Both the position numbers and the translations under genes were made by a program. Below the pieces are notes generated by a model. That model worked only from the letters and a program-made list of their open reading frames with translations. It was not told where the DNA came from and ran no database searches. Below, in pieces: positions 10,448 through 20,784 of a stretch of DNA of 64,000 nt (the first letter of the stretch is position 1; every line of letters begins with the position of its first letter). This DNA comes from Azorinus chamasolen (Eukaryota > Mollusca > Bivalvia > Cardiida > Solecurtidae), in the NCBI GenBank assembly GCA_963576725.1, contig OY755239.1:60419453-60483452 (forward strand). The letters are read 5' to 3'.

Positions 10448-10639
10448 TATCCATTATGTCATCGTTTCTTACAGAAATATTGCACCAGGGATAGGGGTAA
10501 AGCAAACTATGGTACAATCGTGTTTGCCAACTCGTAATGGTTTTGTCAAAGCTGACATCTGTATGATAGCTGTAAGTAACATATTAAGCTGATAATGTCT
10601 TGGCAATGCAATGAAGCATCCCTACGATCGCCGCTCAAA

Positions 10640-10735
10640 ATGATCTTACTCTCATTCCGAGTTTATAAACTTGAATCGGGGTCAGAATTTATTCTCAAGT
10701 ATCTGATTTATCATATTCTGAGCTTGAGAATTAGC
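10640..10735. repeat. J-family palindrome, partial copy
   Basis: TTTATAAACTTGAATCGGGG, TCTCAAGTATCTGATTTATC and TATTCTGAGCTTGAG match the complete J hairpin at about 60.0-60.17 kb. Confidence 0.5.
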
Positions 10736-10740
10736 ACATG

Positions 10741-10960
10741 CCTTTGCAAACAGAGTAGACCCAGATCAGACGGCTCCTACATAAGCCTTCTGATCATGAT
10801 TTGCTCGGTTTGTTTATGAAATGATAGTAGAACTCTTCAGTGTCTACCAATACCAAACCATCCCTATGTATAAACATGTAATAATCTATGCTTTTATAAA
10901 ATGTCCGCCGATAAATATTCATGATGTAATTATTTCTTACATGAATGTTCAACAGGGAAC
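10741..10960 (-). mobile_element. B2 element, reverse
   Basis: Hairpin GCAAACAGAGTAGACCCAG with centre GGCTCCTACATAAGCC, then the B2 body TACCAATACCAAACCATC and AAATATTCATGATGTAATT, ending AACAGGGAAC. The terminal TTAAs are lost; a TA hairpin abuts the right end. Confidence 0.75.
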
Positions 10961-10962
10961 TA

Positions 10963-11167
10963 CAGTAAAACCCCTCTAATGCGACCGCCAAAAAGGGGCA
11001 TAATTCTGTGTGGTAGAGGTAGGTGGTAGCTTAATGCAGGATGAAAGTAATGCAGAAAGCTCCTATGGGAGCTTTCTGCATAACTTTCTTCCTGCATTAT
11101 GCTACCACCTGCTTATAAAGCCAGCTATAGTTATTTTTTAAGTGGTCGCATTAGAGGGGTTCTACTG
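10963..11167. mobile_element. TA hairpin, AATGCG class, intact
   Basis: 205 bp flanked by TA. CAGTAAAACCCCTCTAATGC at left and GCATTAGAGGGGTTCTACTG at right. Core GGTGGTAGCTTAATGCAGGA with centre AAGCTCCTATGGGAGCTT. Confidence 0.92.
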
Positions 11168-11278
11168 TAGTTAAAAACACCCATTTTTAACCATGAAGTG
11201 TATAAACACGCCTGTCATCTGACACTAAATTTAAAACAAAGCAGTGTCATGTTTACGCAAAAAGTGTTTCCAAAGTAT

Positions 11279-11494
11279 TTAAGCTCTTTCAGTGCGGGAA
11301 GCGAGTCATTTATGTCATTATCAAAGAGTCTAGACCAAGATAAGAGCTATTCCAGATGTGCCCTCTTATCAGAGTCTACACTGTTTGTCATATTACAACT
11401 TTCTTGCAAAAGTCCCTGAATATTTACGGTAAACGTTACCTTACGTTTAATTTGGAACAATCCATTTTTGATTTTTTAACGTTGAAACTGTTAA
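11279..11494 (+). mobile_element. G-family TTAA element
   Basis: TTAAGCTCTTTCAGTGCGGG, ACGAGTCA-like GCGAGTCATT, a hairpin remnant ending CAGAGTCTACACTGTTTGTC, TGAATATTTACGGTAAACG and an end GTTGAAACTGTTAA. Matches copies at 17.6, 18.3 and 33.6 kb. Confidence 0.75.
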
Positions 11495-11618
11495 ATCAGC
11501 AGATAATCATTAAATGTTTTATCAGTAGATAATTCTAAACTAAATAATAAAGGTAATAAACTCTATTAGTAAGACATTTGTTTTTAAAAACCTGTATGCT
11601 TTGGCTAAAATAATACAC

Positions 11619-11730
11619 AAAACAGAGTAGTCCCAGGTCAGATGCTGCCTTTTCAATGCGGCATCTGACCTGGGTCTGCACTGTTTTCAATGGTGCCAAC
11701 AGGCGACAGTGGCACCGAAACAGTTAACAT
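11619..11730. mobile_element. Solo hairpin related to the TTAA-element stem
   Basis: ACAGAGTAGTCCCAGGTCAG and CTGACCTGGGTCTGCACTG pair around a TGCTGCC...GCGGCA centre at 11,619-11,690. The flank ends GAAACAGTTAAC. The stem is homologous to B/D/F stems but the flanks match no other family here. Confidence 0.6.
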
Positions 11731-11750
11731 ATGCCTGCTCCTGTCTCGCC

Positions 11751-12001
11751 ATTTACACGATGAATACACGTTGTTGTGCCTTTACAAACAGAGTGGACCC
11801 AGATCAGACGGCGCCTGTATGAACCATCTAGTCTGATCAGGGCCTGCTCTATTTGTTTGATATTATATTATATAGATATGACTCTACCCTTTCTGTCGTG
11901 ACCAAACATTCCAGTGTACAAGTATTATTATATCAACTAACCAATTTAGTATACATGAGGTCATTATATCCTATATGAATATTCATGGAGAAAAGGCTTA
12001 A
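11751..12001 (-). mobile_element. B2 element, reverse
   Basis: Left end decayed (ATTTACACGATGAATACACG). Hairpin CAAACAGAGTGGACCCAG to GGGCCTGCTCTATTTG, body TCGTGACCAAACATTCC, end ATATTCATGGAGAAAAGGC plus TTAA. Confidence 0.75.
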
Positions 12002-12223
12002 CACACTGTATTGCAGTGTTCTGCAAAACATCCTAGTGTTGTTCTACAAACCACACGAGCGTCAAAAGATTGGATCGGTATCAGATTCAAACCGTTAAAA
12101 GACGTGATATAAAATGTACCGGTAGCGTGTTTCTGGCTAATGATACCAGTCCTGGTTGACTTCTGTCATCTACCACCGGAGAAAACGTAAACGCTTTTCG
12201 TGACTATCAGTCGTTTTTATAAT

Positions 12224-12536
12224 CAGTAAAGTCTCAATAATGCAACCACATACTTTATCAATATAGGAGTCTACAAAGGCAGGTGTTTGCGTAATATAGG
12301 GCAAGTATAATGCAGAAATCTGATGGTTGCTTAAGCGCAAGAGTACATGTAATGCAAAAAGCCTTCCATATGAGCCTGTAAAGGCAGGTGGTTGCTTAGA
12401 TGCAGAACAAAAGTAGTGTAGAAAGCTCATATAGGATAATGCGGTTATATTGTTATCCTGCACTAAGCTACCACCTGTTTTAAAAATCCAGAATTATATT
12501 TCTTTTGAGTTGTTGTTTTAGTGAAACTTTACTTTA
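12224..12536. mobile_element. TA hairpin with internally duplicated arm
   Basis: CAGTAAAGTCTCAATAATGC at left and GTGAAACTTTACT at right. The arm start AAGGCAGGTG appears twice (about 12,275 and 12,383), giving about 313 bp rather than 204. The centre is decayed. Confidence 0.7.
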
Positions 12537-12613
12537 GTTATCTTTTGTCATGTCAAGCTCGACTTACCCGGCATGTTCAAACAACATTCATATACGTCAT
12601 TGGTTTCCATATT

Positions 12614-12680
12614 AACCCTTTACCACGTGACTATTCATATAAAACATAATGACGTCATGCATATGTATTCACTGAATATA
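12614..12680 (+). mobile_element. B2 element, left end only
   Basis: TTAACCCTTTACCACGTGAC and ATAATGACGTCATGCATATG are the B2 left end; it stops at the next TA hairpin. Confidence 0.6.
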
Positions 12681-13111
12681 CAGCAAAGCTACATACTTCG
12701 AAATTTTAATAATGAATAATTGATGCCCTTTTTAAGTAGGTGTCTGATTTATGCAGGGTGAAAGTCACGCAGGAAGCTCCTAGAGGAGAATGACTTTTTC
12801 CCCCACATTTAGCTGTACCTGTATTGTCTTAACCCATTCCCTCATATTGACGACTTTTGACGACTCTGTAGAAGTCATTTTGTGAAACCATTGTGATAAA
12901 TAGAGCATTTGCTCCTATAGGAGCAAATGCTCTATTTATCACAATGATTTCAAACTACAAAATTCTAAAAATTTCCTTTTCTCGAGTTAATGCTCCTTTT
13001 GATAGATTAGTTCAAAGAAGTTGTATCTAAAATAGCCTATGAGGTAATGGGTTAAAGACCGAAACTAATAATATTTGATTTAGTTTTCGAACTATCGGGG
13101 GCTTACTGTAT
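12679..13111. mobile_element. TA hairpin (ATTCGAA class) split by a C element
   Basis: Left arm: CAGCAAAGCTACATACTTCG, ATGCAGGGTGAAAGTCACGC, centre AAGCTCCTAGAGGAG. After the insert it resumes AGACCGAAACTAATAATA and ends TTCGAACTATCGGGGGCTTA before CTG. The insert sits at the TTAA of TGTCTTAAAGACC. Confidence 0.82.
12829..13055 (+). mobile_element. C-family TTAA element, complete, nested
   Basis: 227 bp, TTAACCCATTCCCTCATATT to GAGGTAATGGGTTAA. Perfect hairpin ACCATTGTGATAAATAGAGC with centre TTTGCTCCTATAGGAGCAAA. The 3' body is TTAATGCTCCTTTTGATAG and TTCAAAGAAGTTGTATC. Confidence 0.92.
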
Positions 13112-13112
13112 T

Positions 13113-13269
13113 TGCTATGCAATATGATCACAAGACAGTTTGGTATTAGTAGAAACTGTAGAAAAAGAGCAGACCCTAACCAGACCCCCTCCTCGGTCAG
13201 AAGCACTTTATCTGAGTCTAGCCTGTTTGCAAAAGCGTACCAAAGGGTTTGTATGAGATAAACTGTTAA
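13113..13269 (+). mobile_element. B2 element, right part
   Basis: GTTTGGTATTAGTAGAAACT, decayed hairpin (AGAGCAGACCCTAACCAGAC to CTGAGTCTAGCCTGTTTGC), then AAAGCGTACC and ATGAGATAAACTGTTAA. Confidence 0.7.
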
Positions 13270-13365
13270 GTATTTTCTTTTGCATGAGATATTCATCATC
13301 AGTAAAACATGACCAGAATGTATACAAACAGTTTATATACTGCAACCAATGCGATAGTACCAGTA

Positions 13366-13601
13366 TTAACCCTTTGCTTGCTATTCACGTCAATATACCT
13401 ACCTGTAAATAGTGAAGACCCAGATGAGACAGCTCCTGCAGGAGCTGTCTCATCAGGGTCTGCACTATTTACAACTTGATTGTGCAACCAGTGCACTCCA
13501 CAGCGAAATACGTGTACACAGTGAAGATATATGTAATTATACAACAGGGCATGGGTAAAGAAGGAGAAATGTATTTTAAAATTCAGCAAGCGAAGGGTTA
13601 A
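13366..13601 (+). mobile_element. D-family TTAA element, complete
   Basis: 236 bp, TTAACCCTTTGCTTGCTATT to CAGCAAGCGAAGGGTTAA. Hairpin GTAAATAGTGAAGACCCAG with centre CAGCTCCTGCAGGAGCTG. Unique body TGTGCAACCAGTGCACTCCA and GGGCATGGGTAAAGAAGG. Confidence 0.92.
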
Positions 13602-13816
13602 CTCTTTAACAATTTCACTGTTCTGTATTTATTCCAAATTTCAATACCTACTGAATCTTCATGGACAAAATAATTATAATGAAATATGAAAGGTGGAACA
13701 TTGTAGCCATTTTAAAAAGTAAAGAAGCCGATCTATCAAATTCCATAAGCAAACAGAGCAGACCTTAATCAGACGGCTCCTATAGTGAAAACACGTTTAT
13801 ATGAGAGAAAGAGTTA
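13598..13816 (-). mobile_element. B1 element, reverse, sharing TTAA with D
   Basis: B1 body in reverse (AATTTCAATACCTACTGAAT, AATATGAAAGGTGGAACATT, AAAAGTAAAGAAGCCGATCT), then a half hairpin cut at GGCTCCTATAG and the end ACGTTTATATGAGAGAAAGAG plus TTAA. It abuts D through one TTAA. Confidence 0.85.
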
Positions 13817-13968
13817 ACATTTCAGAAATTACTTAGCACGTATGTGTTTGAAATGGCTCAATGGTTCGATAACATTATTGCCATGACAACCTGGAAAGAA
13901 AACAACACACGATAAGTTGATACCATTATTGAGATCTTTAACCTAGTATTCGACTTCCCTGTAGGGAA

Positions 13969-14176
13969 TTAACCCTTCTCTTGCTGAACACATTTCTCCT
14001 TCTTTACCCATGCCCTGTTGTATAATGACATATATCTTCACTGTGTACACATATTTCTCTGTGCAATCACTGCTGTGGAGTGCATTGGTTGCACAATCAA
14101 CTTGTAGGAGCTGTCTCATCTGGGTCTTCACTATTTACATGTAGGTATATTGACGTGAATAGCAAGCGAAGGGTTA
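13969..14176 (-). mobile_element. D element, reverse, half hairpin missing
   Basis: TTAACCCTTCTCTTGCTGAA to AGCAAGCGAAGGGTTAA. The hairpin keeps only GGAGCTGTCTCATCTGGG and CTTCACTATTTAC; the left stem after CAATCAACTTGTA is deleted. Confidence 0.9.
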
Positions 14177-14204
14177 AGCGGCAATCTGTGTAAGCACTAA
14201 CGAC

Positions 14205-14343
14205 AATGGAAACTCTATACAGCAACCGCTTATAATAAATATATACAGGCGGCTTAAAAAGCATTTGATAAAAAGCATGAAAAAAGTACAGAAAGTCGCA
14301 GCAGGAGCCTTCTGCATAATGTCCGTCATGTATTTAGCTACTA
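14205..14343. mobile_element. TA-hairpin core remnant
   Basis: ACAGCAACCGCTTATAATAA, GTACAGAAAGTCGCAGCAGG, AGCCTTCTGCATAATG and TTTAGCTAC are decayed TA-core words. Confidence 0.45.
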
Positions 14344-14484
14344 CAGTAAAACCTCTATGAACCGGAAGAATGTAGATACTTTAAGGCAGGTGGTTGCTTA
14401 ATTTTACCCTGCATTAAGCTACCACCTGTATGCAAGACCGATATTTATACTTAATTGAACGTTCGGTTTAGTGGGGTCTTACTG
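14344..14484. mobile_element. TA hairpin, AACCGG class, centre deleted
   Basis: 141 bp flanked by TA: CAGTAAAACCTCTATGAACC to GGTTTAGTGGGGTCTTACTG. The arms join at GGTTGCTTAATTTTACCCTG, so the entire centre is gone. Confidence 0.88.
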
Positions 14485-14717
14485 TACATGCAATTATGGC
14501 CAGATCAGATCTCTATTCGGAGTCGGATAAGATATATTTTACATTTTAGATGTACAAGTAGAACCCCTCTAATGCGACCACTTAACGAATAAACATTGTT
14601 GTTTTTATAAGCAGGTGGTTGTTTAATGCAGAACACAAGTAATTCAGAAAGCTCCTCTAGGAGCTTTCTGCATTACTTTTGTCCTGCATTAAGCTACCAC
14701 CTGCATCTAGCACATAC

Positions 14718-15422
14718 AGAAGAAACTTGCAAAAATATTATTTTATGTATAAAGTGAATAATGATATGGTTCCTTCATATATTACTTATCTCTTACCACC
14801 TATGGTTCATGAACGAACAAATTATTTGTTAAGAAATCCAAATAATTTTACTGTGCCTTTTTGCAGAACAGAAGTAAAGAAAAAATCGTGTATTCCATCA
14901 TCAATTGAACTTTGGAATGGTTTAGATAAAAATATCAAATCAGCTGAATGTTTCTCTTCTTTTAAACAAAGGTTTAATACCAATAAAGATAACAAGGTTC
15001 CCTCACACTTTTTACATGGAAAAAGGTAACCTGCAATTCTTCATGCTAGACTTCGAAACAAATGCAGTAATCTTAACAGTGATCTATGTAATAACTATCT
15101 GAAAGAAACTCCATATTGCATATGTAGTAACGATGAATTAGTGGAGGATGCTGAACATTATTTTTTTAATTGTTCATTATATAACCAACAAAGAGTGAAG
15201 TTATTCAACAAAACAAGATCTTTGCATCCACTTAATGTAGAAAAATTACTTTTGGTAGCAAAAACTACAGCTTGGAAGAAAATATCCAAATTTTTGATGC
15301 AGTTCACATGTACATTTGTGAAACAAAGCGTTTTGATAATACATCTAAAGCATGACTCTAAGTGTATATGTATCAGTACAGAGCAGGTCAATTCTATCGA
15401 AGGAAAAGCTCTACCCATTTAA
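14718..15422 (+). pseudogene. LINE reverse transcriptase ORF, C-terminal end
   Basis: In one frame this encodes the conserved tail seen after the RT domain in CR1/Jockey-type elements: YKVNNDMVPSYITYLLPP, RNPNNFTVPFCRT, PSSIELWNGL and SFKQRF. A zinc-like Cys/His motif follows (CIC, then EHYFFNC about 10 residues later; C-x-C-x10-H-x4-C). A single in-frame TAA at 15,027-15,029 interrupts it; the frame is otherwise kept. Polymerase catalytic residues are absent because the copy is 5'-truncated. The ATG at 14,679 belongs to the host hairpin, not to the LINE. Confidence 0.85.
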
Positions 15423-16407
15423 ATTACCCACCTACTGTTGGCATCTACCACAAGCATTCACTGTATTTCATTGATGTTGTATACTTGTTTATTTTTTTTT
15501 GTTTACTTTTTTTTGTTTATTTGTTTGTTGGTTTTTTTTTTACCTGGGAGGGGGGGGGGGGTAGGTTTCTGAAAGGGGGAGGGGGTAGGTTATTTTAAGG
15601 GTTTTGTCTTATATGTGCACCATGATGGGGGAGGGTGACCTAATGATGATGAAATTACTCTGTAGACCCAGGTTGGATACATTTTAAAATTGGAGTCAAC
15701 AATATTGAAAAAGTTTTAACATGCCTCTTTGGTCAGTACTACTAATCTGCAGTAAATCTGGGTCTACAGTGTACGGTATGAGTTATTGTAATAAGTGATG
15801 TTATCTTGCATTGGGGCAATCTTTCTCTTACTTCGGTCCACATATCTGAAATTTGCAAGATCTTATGAATGTGCACTTAGACGGACTCGATTATTAAATA
15901 AACTTGACTACATTTATATACATGTACTAGTATATGCAAAATAGTGAGTCAGTTTGAGTGCAGAATTCACACTTGCAACATGAGAAGTATATTCACCTTA
16001 GCCCTTTACCTGATAGATAGGACGTATCATATCTTTAAGGCAGAGTAGACCCTGATCAGACAGCTCCTCTAGGAGTCCTGAACATGGTCTATTATATTGA
16101 CTTAATTACAGAATAATTTATATATTTCTGCATGTCCTGCCATGCTAAATAATAATTAGTCCATGTACCATTATTATAAACTGTAAGCTAATGGAAGTTC
16201 AATAAAGTCATTTTTATTTAAGATGGTGATATATTGGGTAGAGGGCTGAGAATAGTTGATGCATTCTTTGTTTCACGTGTTTTGTTTCATGTGACACACT
16301 TACTGTAGAAAGCTGTAAAGGGGAGGGCCGTAACTAATGTTGGTCGAACTTGTGGCCCGACCCTTTTTCATGAAATGATAAATGAAATAAAATATGTTTA
16401 TACTATA
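14718..16407 (+). mobile_element. 5'-truncated LINE insertion with 11-bp target duplication
   Basis: The word CTAGCACATAC occurs at 14,707-14,717 and again at 16,408-16,418, exactly bracketing a block absent from other TA hairpins. The block holds the 3' end of a LINE reading frame, then about 1 kb of noncoding sequence with a poly-T/poly-G patch (15.48-15.6 kb), and ends ATGAAATGATAAATGAAATA. A decayed B2-like hairpin lies at about 15,997-16,196. Confidence 0.88.
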
Positions 16408-16453
16408 CTAGCACATACCTCTTTTAGGTGGTTGCATTAGCGGGGCTTTACTG

Positions 16454-17235
16454 TATTACCAATTGTCTTTCTTTATCAATTTCCCACGAACGTTTGGTAT
16501 CAATGATAAACGAGGTCTGTGATACCTATACGTTATGTAATGAGATGCCATTTATTTACCAAGTGTAATAGCATTTCTCAGGCGGGCGGTATTGGCATCT
16601 TTAGTTTGTTCTGAAGAACAATTATTTCTTTCTTTGCAAATAACTGATAATGTCTTCTGACTCTCGTCGAGAGTATTCTTCTTCTTTTTATTTAAAGATG
16701 TTTTATGCGCATTTTTCGTATTAATCAATCAACACCAGACACTGTACATGTATACATACAATGAAATAATGTTTGTACAACCCATTTTCCGACAGGATAT
16801 ATTTGTTCAGCTAAATATTATCGCTATCCGAATACTGCTAAATTCTTTAAAAGGAACCCCCTTTTTAGAAACGGGGATTTTGTACGGAAATCAGCGGACA
16901 TCTTCGGCCAAGTTCTGAATAACTCCGAACAACGCTTAATTACATGTAGGTTGTTATCACATGTACAATGGCTGTCACTGGTTGTTGGCCTACATATACA
17001 TCGAATGATTATTTCCGGTATGTAAATTTGAATCTTACGACGGATTCCGGCCAATGGCGAACGCTGTTCCGTTGGTTTCCGTAGCAATCCATTTTTCTAA
17101 TTTTTTTCGACACAAACAACCATTTACTAACCGTAGTGATTAGTGTTAGACAAATGTTAAGGTACATAGATTCCGATTCTGAAGTTAGATTGAAACGCAA
17201 AATTTGCGGAAATGTGCGCAGCATACATCTTTAAC
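16454..17235. other. Stretch without recognised elements
   Basis: No family repeat recognised. Short minus-strand open frames at 16.82-17.22 kb show no motif and overlap each other in different frames. Confidence 0.35.
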
Positions 17236-17237
17236 TC

Positions 17238-17300
17238 GAAGTAATAATCAGTTTGTAAAACAATTTGAATCGTGATGATACACCGAGTATCTCGACTTGT
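17238..17300 (+). mobile_element. E/P-type hairpin fragment
   Basis: ATAATCAGTTTGTAAAACAA, TTGAATCGTGATGATACACC and GAGTATCTCG resemble the left stem of E/P hairpins. The right stem is replaced by the next F element. Confidence 0.5.
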
Positions 17301-17513
17301 TTAACCCTTTCGGCGCCAAATTTCCAATTGTCGTCTGCAATCCAAGTTTGTTAAATCATTCAGTAAAATAAGGAAATGTGATAAATAAATGCAAATTTCA
17401 AAGGAACAAAGCACATACATATCTATAGAAACAGAGATTGAGACAAATAGTGAAGTCCCAGATCAGACGCCTTTCGTGGTGTATTTATGTGACTGCGGCG
17501 GTGAAAGGATTAA
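17301..17513 (+). mobile_element. F-family TTAA element, hairpin truncated
   Basis: TTAACCCTTTCGGCGCCAAA, GTCGTCTGCAATCCAAGTTT, AATAAATGCAAATTTCAAAG and a half hairpin CAAATAGTGAAGTCCCAGA to GACGCCTTTCGTGG; ends GCGGCGGTGAAAGGATTAA. Confidence 0.85.
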
Positions 17514-17524
17514 CTACATGTATT

Positions 17525-17825
17525 TCAACGTTGAATTTTTTTAAATGGACTATTCCAAAATTCAAACATGTCAAACTTACCATCAATATTCAGGAATTGC
17601 TTTAAATCCGATTAACCGTTTCTGTACTGGAAACGAGTCACAAATGCCCATGTGTAAACGTTGGAAGACCCAGATGAAAGGGTTCCTAAAAGTACCATCT
17701 CACCAGGGCGTGCACTTTTTGTCATGTAAAACTTTTCTTAAATCAATCCATGATTATTTTCGGTAAATCTAACCTGCTTCCATTTTGGAATATTCCATGG
17801 TAAAATTTAGCGTTGAACGGATTAA
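17525..17825 (+). mobile_element. G element with a reversed G fragment at its left
   Basis: 17,525-17,611 is G in reverse (CAACGTTGAATTTTTTTAAA, GGACTATTCCAAAATTCAAA, CATCAATATTCAGGAA). A forward G runs 17,612-17,825 (TTAAATCCGATTAACCGTTT, ACGAGTCACAAATG, half hairpin, TAGCGTTGAACGGATTAA), giving a head-to-head arrangement. Confidence 0.7.
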
Positions 17826-18268
17826 AAATATAGATCATTGGCCTCCGACAAGGTTTGATGAATAATGATAATTATCATATATCACCGAATGTTGGAAACT
17901 CAATAAACAAGCTTCAAACTTAGATAGTTTCGGATCAAATATATCCATCACCTCGCCGATAAATGCTGAATTTGGAACGTACATTCATTAATCATGTAGC
18001 TGTTTTGTCATTTTAACTCTTAAGCTGCCACGCACATAGTTTGCGGAAATCTGTCTTCCGTTCTAATATTCATTGTTTCCTTTTCTTCCCGGTTATTAAA
18101 AATAACAATTATAATCACAATAACAACGATTTGGGGCACTGATTGGGGTACCAGGTTACTCGGAGTGCAATCTGGGTCCAAGTGTTTGCAAATGGGAACA
18201 CATATTCGTATTTACATGTAGCATTGAAAGAGTACTGTTGCCAATAAAGATACTCATTATGGTTCTAG

Positions 18269-18459
18269 CCTAACCCTTTCAGTGTGGGAAACGAGTCACT
18301 AATGTCCTTTGCAAACTAGAGGAACCCTCTCATCAGGATATACACTGTTTGTTATGCTACACCTTTTTTTCTAAAAAACATTAATGAGTACTTATGGTAA
18401 GCTTTATCTGTTTAAATTTTGGAATAGTCCATTTGAAAATACAGCGTTGTAATGGTTAA
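18269..18459 (+). mobile_element. G-family TTAA element
   Basis: CTAACCCTTTCAGTGTGGGA, ACGAGTCACTAATGTCC, hairpin remnant TATACACTGTTTGTTATG, TGAGTACTTATGGTAAGC, GAATAGTCCATTTGAAAAT and the end GTAATGGTTAA. Confidence 0.78.
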
Positions 18460-18849
18460 CAAAACGCTGTGCTAATCAATGGACAGCTCCCGTGGTTATG
18501 AAATACCGAGTTCGAATCTGAGTTCATGCTCAAGTCTTTGATTTGTCATATATTTAGTTCAACTCAACATCCAATGTCCCTGAGTGAGGTCAGGCTATGA
18601 CGTTACAAAACTTGCTCAAAATCTAAACAAAAAAGCATATGGTTGAGAATTAACGCATATTCAAAGAAAAGGTTTTATAACCCCAAGCACAGATTAATGT
18701 CAAATGTTTTGTCACCATGGGACCGAGTATTCCAAATTAGTTGAAAATTGACACTGTCTTGGTATAAAACGATCAGTTTGAAGGCCAAGGAAAATTATTG
18801 TCATGGTAATTAACATTTGGCCTACTGTGCCCGGATTCATGTTTATTTT

Positions 18850-18935
18850 TACAAACAGGCTGGACCCAGAGGAGGTACCGAGTAACACGATGTCTCATCT
18901 GGATCCAAACTGTTTAACACCCTGTTTGCAAGTTT
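18850..18935 (+). mobile_element. E-type hairpin fragment
   Basis: TTTTACAAACAGGCTGGACC and GAGGAGGTACCGAGTAACAC pair imperfectly with TCTCATCTGGATCCAAACTG. No flanking TTAA element body is recognised. Confidence 0.6.
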
Positions 18936-19272
18936 GTAGACAAACTGAGTATAGCTTGAAATTTGAAAATGTAATGAGTAAAAACAAATCTTCGATAAGC
19001 GACTAGATTTCAATATATATAGTCTATAAGTAATAAGCAAAGAACAGACCGATCACATTATTTATTATCCGAGCCAAAATCTTGATTGACAAGACACGTG
19101 GCATTAACAAACAAAATCTATTTATGAAAATGAATAAACCGAACATATGTATATTTCTTCCTCTTATCTTCATCTTAATCGATAAATGCCATAACCACAC
19201 TTCCCCGATGGGTAAAAGAATAACTCATTCATAACTATTATATAATGGCAGACAACGTGAAACAATAAACTA

Positions 19273-19660
19273 CAGTAAACCCCGGATAGTTCGAAATCTA
19301 AATCAAGTATCATTATTGGTATTTAACCCTTTCCTTCATATAAGTGCGTTTTACGCATTTGCAAACAGAGTAGAACCAGGGTCTGCTCTGTTTGCTAGTG
19401 GAACTTGAAAGATCTGTTTCTTTACTTTCTAGATTGGCTACAATGTTCCACCTTCCATATTTCATTAAAACTATTTTGTTCATGAATATGTAGCATGTAT
19501 TGCAGTTTGGACGAAATATAAAACAGGGAGAGGGTTAAGACAGGTGGCAGCTTAATGCAGGGTGAAAGTCATGTAGAAATGTCCTCTAGAATTTTTGGGG
19601 AGTTTCTGCAGTAAGCAGTCACCTACACATGTACCTAATAAGTTCTCATTTCTGCATTAC
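19273..19660. mobile_element. TA hairpin (ATTCGAA class) split by a B1 element
   Basis: CAGTAAACCCCGGATAGTTC at left; after the B1 insert it resumes GACAGGTGGCAGCTTAATGC, AGTCATGTAGAAATGTCCTC and GCAGTAAGCAGTCACCT. The right TIR is lost. The insert is at the TTAA that mirrors TGTCTTAAAGACC. Confidence 0.8.
19323..19538 (+). mobile_element. B1 TTAA element, nested, hairpin reduced
   Basis: TTAACCCTTTCCTTCATATA to ACAGGGAGAGGGTTAA. The hairpin retains only the outer stem: GCAAACAGAGTAGAACCAGG then GTCTGCTCTGTTTGC. The B1 body (CTTCCATATTTCATTAAAAC) is normal. Confidence 0.88.
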
Positions 19661-19697
19661 TAACATATCGAACAAACGATTTTTATACTATAATTGC

Positions 19698-19943
19698 TTA
19701 ACTCATTCGGCGCCAAATTTCTATTTGTCGTCTGCAATCCAAGTTTGTTAAATAATTCGGTAAAATAAGGAAATAGGATAAATAAATGCAAACTTCAAAG
19801 GAATAAAGCACAGATATAGAAATAGAGTTTGAGACATCTAGTGAAGTTCCTGATCAGACGCCGCCTTGAAAAGGCGGCGTCTGATCTTGGACTGCACTAT
19901 TTGTCGTGGTGCATTTATGCGACATCGGCGGTGAAAGGGTTAA
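19698..19943 (+). mobile_element. F-family TTAA element, complete
   Basis: TTAACTCATTCGGCGCCAAA to GGCGGTGAAAGGGTTAA, 246 bp. Hairpin GTGAAGTTCCTGATCAGACG, centre CGCCGCCTTGAAAAGGCGGC, closing GGACTGCACTATTTGTCG. Confidence 0.92.
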
Positions 19944-19954
19944 CTGCATATATA

Positions 19955-20156
19955 CACCAGAATCTATATTAAGCGGCCATTCATTCATTGAAATATGCGT
20001 CTAAAAAGCAGGTGGTTGGTTGATGCAGGGCAAAAGTAATACAGAAAGCTCTTATGGGAGCTTTCTGTATTACTTTTGACTGCATTAAGCTACCACATGC
20101 CTTAAAGTCTGATAATTAGACGTCTAATTGAAGACTGCTTAACACAGACTCTACTG
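19955..20156. mobile_element. TA hairpin, TTAAGCGG class
   Basis: CACCAGAATCTATATTAAGC at left and GCTTAACACAGACTCTACTG at right. Core GGTTGGTTGATGCAGGGC with centre AAGCTCTTATGGGAGCTT. It starts within 12 bp of the preceding F element. Confidence 0.82.
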
Positions 20157-20263
20157 TAGGGGATATTTAAATTATCAAAGTACTATAAATAACAACCCTT
20201 TGAATTCGGACATTTGGCAAATATTTTATTATTAGCAACGACACCAGTCCAATTAAAATAATA

Positions 20264-20457
20264 CAGTAGAAATCCTCTAATGCGACCACTTAAAGAAGAA
20301 CTATAGCTTTCTTCATAAGCAGAAGGTTGCTTAATGCAGGACCAAAGTAATGCAGAAAGCTCCTTTCTGCATAATTTCGTCCTGAATTAAGCTACCTCCT
20401 GCGTCTGCCAGACAAAATTACGCCCATTTTGGTGGTCGCATTAGAGGGGTTTTACTG
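20264..20457. mobile_element. TA hairpin, AATGCG class
   Basis: TA then CAGTAGAAATCCTCTAATGC; right end GCATTAGAGGGGTTTTACTG. The centre is shortened (GAAAGCTCCTTTCTGC). Confidence 0.9.
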
Positions 20458-20580
20458 AATAAAAATGGTTCGATATTGACAGATTTATCCTTACAATCCC
20501 ATAGAGAGATGAACGGATGTCCGAATAATATGGTATATATTAGAGTTTTCAACCTTCCCAGTAATCAACAATTAGTATTA

Positions 20581-20784
20581 CAGTAAAACCTCTCTATAAC
20601 GGCCACTGAATTGTGTTAATTAGTTGGTATTTAGGGAAGATGACTAATTAAAGCAAGGTGAAAGTAAAACAGAACGCTCCTATAGGAACGTTTTGTTTTA
20701 CTTTCACCTGGCTTTAAGCAGCCACCTGCCTTTAACATACAATACTTGATGTAATTTAGTGGCCGTAATAGAGAGGTTTTCCTG
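20581..20784. mobile_element. TA hairpin, ATAACGG class, intact length
   Basis: 204 bp. TA then CAGTAAAACCTCTCTATAAC; right end AGAGAGGTTTTCCTG plus TA. Centre AACGCTCCTATAGGAACG. Confidence 0.9.

Larger units (their letters stand above)
14555..16453. mobile_element. TA hairpin (AATGCG class) split by a LINE
   Basis: The left 150 bp (CAAGTAGAACCCCTCTAATG, GCAGGTGGTTGTTTAATGCA, centre AAGCTCCTCTAGGAGCTT) continues to CTACCACCTGCATCTAGCAC. The right stump is CACATACCTCTTTTAGG, then GGTTGCATTAGCGGGGC and TTTACTG. TA flanks both ends. Confidence 0.88.
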
